Assembly (NCBI RefSeq): GCF_000308855.1
Contig: NZ_BAGM01000135.1
Coordinates: 1 to 63,277 of the forward strand
Direction of reading: 5' to 3'
Length of the DNA: 63,277 nucleotides
DNA from: Nocardia veterana NBRC 100344
Lineage (GTDB): Bacteria; Actinomycetota; Actinomycetes; Mycobacteriales; Mycobacteriaceae
The position numbers and the translations under genes were made by a program. Positions within the stretch are counted from its first letter, which is position 1. Each line of letters begins with the position of its first letter. The notes beneath the pieces are model-generated. The model did no database searches and was not told the DNA's origin. It was given only the letters and a program-made list of their open reading frames with translations. Shown here one piece after another: positions 60,003 through 63,277 of the stretch.

Positions 60003-62581
60003 CGCGTGCGGGTGGCAGTCGGCACCGCTGGGTGCTACTGCTCGTCTCGCTGGCGCTCGCCGTATTGAGCGTGCCGTCGGCCGGAGCGGGCAATGCGCAA
60101 CCCTCGAGTTCGGGAGGTTCGACCGCTGCGCCGAAATTCCTGAAATTGACCCTCGACTCGGTATCGCCGAGCACGATCACCACCACGAGTGATTCGGTCC
60201 TCGCGCTGACCGGCACGGTCACCAATATCGGGGATCGCGTGGTGGACGACGTCAGTGTGCGGGTGCAGCGCGGACCAGCGATCACCGAACCGAGTGAACT
60301 GCGCTCGACCTTGCGCCAGGACCAGTCGAATTTCCAGTTCAGCGGGCCGTTCCAGGACGTGGCCGACCAGCTGGGCCCGGGTCAGCGCAAACAGTTCACC
60401 CTGCGGATCGGGGTGCGCGAGGGGATGTCCAACACCGCCGCGACGCCCCCCGTCACGGCCTCGCTCGGGATCACCGAGCCCGGGGTGTATCCGCTGCTGC
60501 TGAACGTGAACGGCGAACCCGCCTACGGCAACCAAGCTCACCTCGACGACGCGCGTTTCCTGCTGCCCGTCCTCGGCCTGCCCGCCCTGCCCAACACCTC
60601 GGATGCGGCGAACTCGGAAGCCCCGGCGGCGGGTAGCCAGCCGATTCCGGCGGCGCCGCAACCGCCGATCCCCACCACGATGCTGTGGCCCCTGGCCGAT
60701 CGCCCGCGGCTGGTCGCCGGCATCCCCGGCTCGGTGGACGGTAAGGCGCTGCTCACCGATGACGAACTCGCGGGCGAGCTCGCGGCGGGCGGACGGCTGG
60801 ATCAGTTGCTGTCGGCACTGGAATCGGCGTTGCGTCCCGACCCGTCCCGGGATTCGGCGCGGTCCGGGCAGGGCCTGGCCGGATCGCTGTGCCTGGCCAT
60901 CGATCCCGACCTGCTGCTCACCGTCTCGAAGATGACCGCGGGCTATCGGGTCCTGGCCAGCCCCTCCGATCCCGACGGCCCGACGCGCGAGGGAACCGGT
61001 CCACAGGCAGCGCGAACCTGGCTGGATCGGCTGCGGGCGCTGGCCCCCTCGATGTGCACGGTGGCGCTGCCGTTCGCGCAGGTGGACCCGACCGCGCTGG
61101 CCGGCGTCCACGATCCGGATCTCACCGCGCGCGCGCTCACCGCTCCCGCCGACATCGTGGATTCGCTTCTCGCCGTGAAATCCGTGCGCGGGGTGAGCCT
61201 GCCGGCGACCGGTGCGATCGGATCCGACGCCGCGACAATGCTGACCGAACGCGGCTTCACCACGGCGGTGCTGGCCGACAATGCCGTCACCGAGGGCGAA
61301 ACCGTCAGTACCGCAACGGGTTCGACGCGCGGCGACGCCACGGTCCGGAGCACGGCATCGGTGTCCGCCGATATCCGTCCCGCCGCGCCCGAGATGGTGC
61401 GGCTGCCGGCGGCGGCACCCGCGAAACCGGAACCCGCGCCCGCACCGCCACCCGAGAGCGGGCTGAAGGTCGCCACCTTCGACATGTGGTCGGCGACCGC
61501 GCTGGCCGCGGTCGGATCGAATCCGCCGACCCCGTCGTTCACGCCGGAACGGGTGCGATACGCCGTCACCAACGATTCCCGCACCGCACGACTGCAGGAC
61601 GCCCTGGGCGCACTGTCCTGGCCGGCACTCAACGCGACCGAGACTCGTCCGCGGGCCACCCTGCTCATGCCGCCACAACAATGGGGCGCGGACCGCGACG
61701 AGGCCGGGGCACTGCTGTCACAACTGGAACTGCTGTATCGCAGCGGCCTGGCGACCCCGCGTTCGTTCACCGACCTCCTGGCCCAGCCGGCCGATCCGCG
61801 GCCCTACGAGCTGGACTATTCGGGTGCCGCGGCCGCGCAGGCGGTGCCCGAGCAGTTCATCACCCCGGTGGGGCAACAGGAACGACGCATCGACGACCTG
61901 ATGCGCGCGCTGGTCGAGATTCCGCAGCAGGAGCCGACACCGCGGACCTTCCTGACCCCGTTGCGCGACGATCTGATCCGGGTGCTGACCGTCTCGGACC
62001 GCACCGGAGCCGACTCCCAGGCGGATACGGTCGCCCAGCGACGCCTCGATCAGACCACCCGAACCATGGACGGACTGTTCGGCTCGGTGAGCGTGCTGCC
62101 GCCGGGCGGGGTGTACACCCTGGCCTCCGAACAGAGCCCCCTACTGCTGGTCGCACGCAACGACCTGCCGGTCGCGATCCGGATTCGGTTCAAGATCGGC
62201 GCACCGTCCGAGACGAATATCACCGATATCGGTGAACAGCAGCTTCCGGCCGAGGGCACGCGCTCGTTCCAGATTCCGACCAAGGTGAGCGACAGCCGTA
62301 ACCTGGTCATTCCGATTTCTCTTACCACACCCGACGGAGTGCCTCTCGGCAACGCCACCTCGGTTTCGGTACGTTCGAACGCTTACGGTCAAGCGTTGGC
62401 GATAATTACCGCATGTGCCGGTGCACTGCTGTTCCTGCTCGCCGGTCGCCGCCTCTGGCGCCGCTTCCGGGGACAGCCCGATCCGGCCGACAAGGGTTTG
62501 GACCCGGGGAAGCGACGCAGGCTCAACAGCTACCTGCGCGCCCGCAAACGAGTAGAGCAGGAAGAAGAGGAGGCACTGTGA
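59999..62581 (+). CDS. DUF6049 family membrane-anchored protein
   Basis: An 860-residue exported protein. The signal peptide is at residues 1-34 (WVLLLVSLALAVLSVPSAGAGNAQ). A large extracellular region of several beta-rich domains follows, with an Ala/Pro-rich linker near 470-485. A transmembrane helix lies near 798-818 (ALAIITACAGALLFLLAGRRLW) and a basic cytoplasmic tail ends it (LRARKRVEQEEEEAL). It is the homologue of Rv3909, whose function is unknown, and always precedes murJ. It overlaps the NUDIX gene and the following 45-codon ORF by 4 bases each. Confidence 0.88.
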   Translation: MTRAGGSRHRWVLLLVSLALAVLSVPSAGAGNAQPSSSGGSTAAPKFLKLTLDSVSPSTITTTSDSVLALTGTVTNIGDRVVDDVSVRVQRGPAITEPSELRSTLRQDQSNFQFSGPFQDVADQLGPGQRKQFTLRIGVREGMSNTAATPPVTASLGITEPGVYPLLLNVNGEPAYGNQAHLDDARFLLPVLGLPALPNTSDAANSEAPAAGSQPIPAAPQPPIPTTMLWPLADRPRLVAGIPGSVDGKALLTDDELAGELAAGGRLDQLLSALESALRPDPSRDSARSGQGLAGSLCLAIDPDLLLTVSKMTAGYRVLASPSDPDGPTREGTGPQAARTWLDRLRALAPSMCTVALPFAQVDPTALAGVHDPDLTARALTAPADIVDSLLAVKSVRGVSLPATGAIGSDAATMLTERGFTTAVLADNAVTEGETVSTATGSTRGDATVRSTASVSADIRPAAPEMVRLPAAAPAKPEPAPAPPPESGLKVATFDMWSATALAAVGSNPPTPSFTPERVRYAVTNDSRTARLQDALGALSWPALNATETRPRATLLMPPQQWGADRDEAGALLSQLELLYRSGLATPRSFTDLLAQPADPRPYELDYSGAAAAQAVPEQFITPVGQQERRIDDLMRALVEIPQQEPTPRTFLTPLRDDLIRVLTVSDRTGADSQADTVAQRRLDQTTRTMDGLFGSVSVLPPGGVYTLASEQSPLLLVARNDLPVAIRIRFKIGAPSETNITDIGEQQLPAEGTRSFQIPTKVSDSRNLVIPISLTTPDGVPLGNATSVSVRSNAYGQALAIITACAGALLFLLAGRRLWRRFRGQPDPADKGLDPGKRRRLNSYLRARKRVEQEEEEAL

Positions 62582-62715
62582 GCGACAAACGGGAAGCGGC
62601 TCGCTGTGCCGACCGGGTGCGGGTGTTCCGTACCGCCTCGAGCACCGTGAGCGACAATCGCGGTGCGGCTCGCTACGCCCGCCGAATGTCCAGCAGTAGA
62701 CCGGAGGCGCGGTGA
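62578..62715 (+). CDS. Coupled 45-codon ORF with an internal duplication
   Basis: GTG 62578 overlaps the DUF6049 stop (GTGA) and has GAGGAGG 4 bases upstream; its TGA (62713-62715) overlaps the GTG start of murJ in the same way. The peptide consists of two similar units, VSDKREAARCADRV and VSDNRGAARYARRM, joined by RVFRTASST and ending SSSRPEAR. It is basic and hydrophilic with no family match. It is placed between two genes that are normally neighbours, so it may be an inserted repeat that has kept the translational coupling. Confidence 0.5.
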   Translation: MSDKREAARCADRVRVFRTASSTVSDNRGAARYARRMSSSRPEAR

Positions 62716-63277
62716 CGGAGTACGACGATTCCGTCGTGCCCGGTCCGGCCGACGACGAGCAGCTACCGCGACGCGCACCCGCCGCGCCGTGGGAGCGCGG
62801 GCCGCGCCGACTCGGCCCCGATCCTTCGATGCCGCCGTCGGCGCCTATGGAGGCGACCCGCAACGGGGTGCCGCCGAAGCGGTTGCCGCCGAACCCGACC
62901 CGCCCGGCCGACGCCGTCGATCCACGCACACCGTTGAGCGGTCCGATTCCGCAGGTTCCGCCCGCCGGCCCGGCGCAAGGACCGAACGGACGCCGTCCGG
63001 TTCCGCAGAATCCACCGCGCCGCCAGGCACCGCCCAGCGCGCCGATCCACCAGACCCCGCCTGGTGCCGCACCCCGACCGGTTCCGCCGAACGGCCCGAC
63101 GCGTTCGGGTCCACCGAATCCGCCGCGCCGCCAGAGCCCGCCGAGCGCGCCGCTGCGGCAGACGCCTCCGGCGGCACGCCAACAGCCGCCGCCTCCGCAA
63201 CCGCCGATCATTCCGCGCCGGCAGGCACCGCCGAGCGGCCCGGTCCGTCAGGTCCCGCCGCCGGATCGTCCCGGCGG
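62712..63277 (+). CDS. murJ: Lipid II flippase MurJ (MviN), partial N-terminus
   Basis: The GTG start at 62712 (VTEYDDSVVPG) has GGAGG a few bases upstream. The 188 codons in the window form a long Pro/Arg/Gln-rich cytoplasmic extension (repeating NPPRRQ, PSAP, PPNPTR types) before the first membrane helix, which lies beyond the end. Identification rests on its position after DUF6049 and the mycobacterial order in which murJ (Rv3910) follows; the flippase domain itself is not visible. Confidence 0.65.
   Translation, partial: MTEYDDSVVPGPADDEQLPRRAPAAPWERGPRRLGPDPSMPPSAPMEATRNGVPPKRLPPNPTRPADAVDPRTPLSGPIPQVPPAGPAQGPNGRRPVPQNPPRRQAPPSAPIHQTPPGAAPRPVPPNGPTRSGPPNPPRRQSPPSAPLRQTPPAARQQPPPPQPPIIPRRQAPPSGPVRQVPPPDRPG

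Overview
The window is high-GC actinobacterial DNA, most likely from Nocardia or a close mycolic-acid-producing relative (inference). The reasons are a full yrbE-mce lipid-import operon, a DinB2-type Y-family polymerase, an L,D-transpeptidase with an Ig-like domain, a DUF4185/GH183 arabinanase-like protein, a UgpAEB transporter set, and at the right end the order pcnA - mutT4-like NUDIX - DUF6049 - murJ, which in Mycobacterium and Nocardia lies near the replication origin. Reading frames are long with G/C-rich third positions, GTG and TTG starts are common, and many genes overlap by 4 bases. I saw no tRNA, rRNA, insertion sequence, CRISPR array or prophage.

Left part (1-16.3 kb): a 34-codon ORF; a 923-residue FAD/Fe-S dehydrogenase; a quinone oxidoreductase divergent from an ABC exporter, with a SoxR-like box between them; an MFS exporter and its TetR regulator sharing a near-identical 22-bp operator; an AcuI/YhdH-type reductase; a large GT-C-like membrane protein; a PaaG-like isomerase; DinB2 divergent from a TetR/thioesterase pair; a DUF1707 protein; and a MarR regulator divergent from an unknown 131-residue protein.

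Middle (16.3-30 kb): Lon protease with a HAIR (HspR) motif upstream; an XRE regulator divergent from an NQO-type flavoprotein; a TetR gene; an AurF-like diiron oxygenase; a zinc alcohol dehydrogenase; a DUF445 membrane protein; a TIGR03084-type protein; an exported or anchored hypothetical protein; an SRPBCC protein and an RNase HI. From 38.6 down to 29.0 kb on the minus strand lies one operon, yrbEA-yrbEB-mceABCDEF plus one Mce-associated protein. It ends at a strong hairpin and has a perfect KstR-consensus motif upstream.

Right part (39-63.3 kb): a secreted S1 protease and a small exported protein; an EstB-like serine hydrolase; a cytochrome P450; an L,D-transpeptidase; ugpA-ugpE-ugpB without its ATPase gene; an M13 metallopeptidase; an XRE-DUF5753/DUF397 pair with a divergent unknown gene; a DUF4190 membrane protein; a pirin divergent from an MFS transporter; an Asp-rich mini-protein; the GH183 candidate; a cell-envelope-type hypothetical protein; pcnA; and the NUDIX-DUF6049-murJ operon. 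A 45-codon ORF with an internal duplication is translationally coupled between DUF6049 and murJ. The last gene runs off the window.

The most interesting signals are regulatory and small-scale: the SoxR-like promoter, the duplicated TetR operators, the leaderless TetR promoter with an operator over its -10, the MarR palindrome beside a conserved-looking unknown gene, the Gln at the steric-gate position of DinB2, and the coupled 45-codon ORF. I found no clear multi-gene defence system or biosynthetic cluster.
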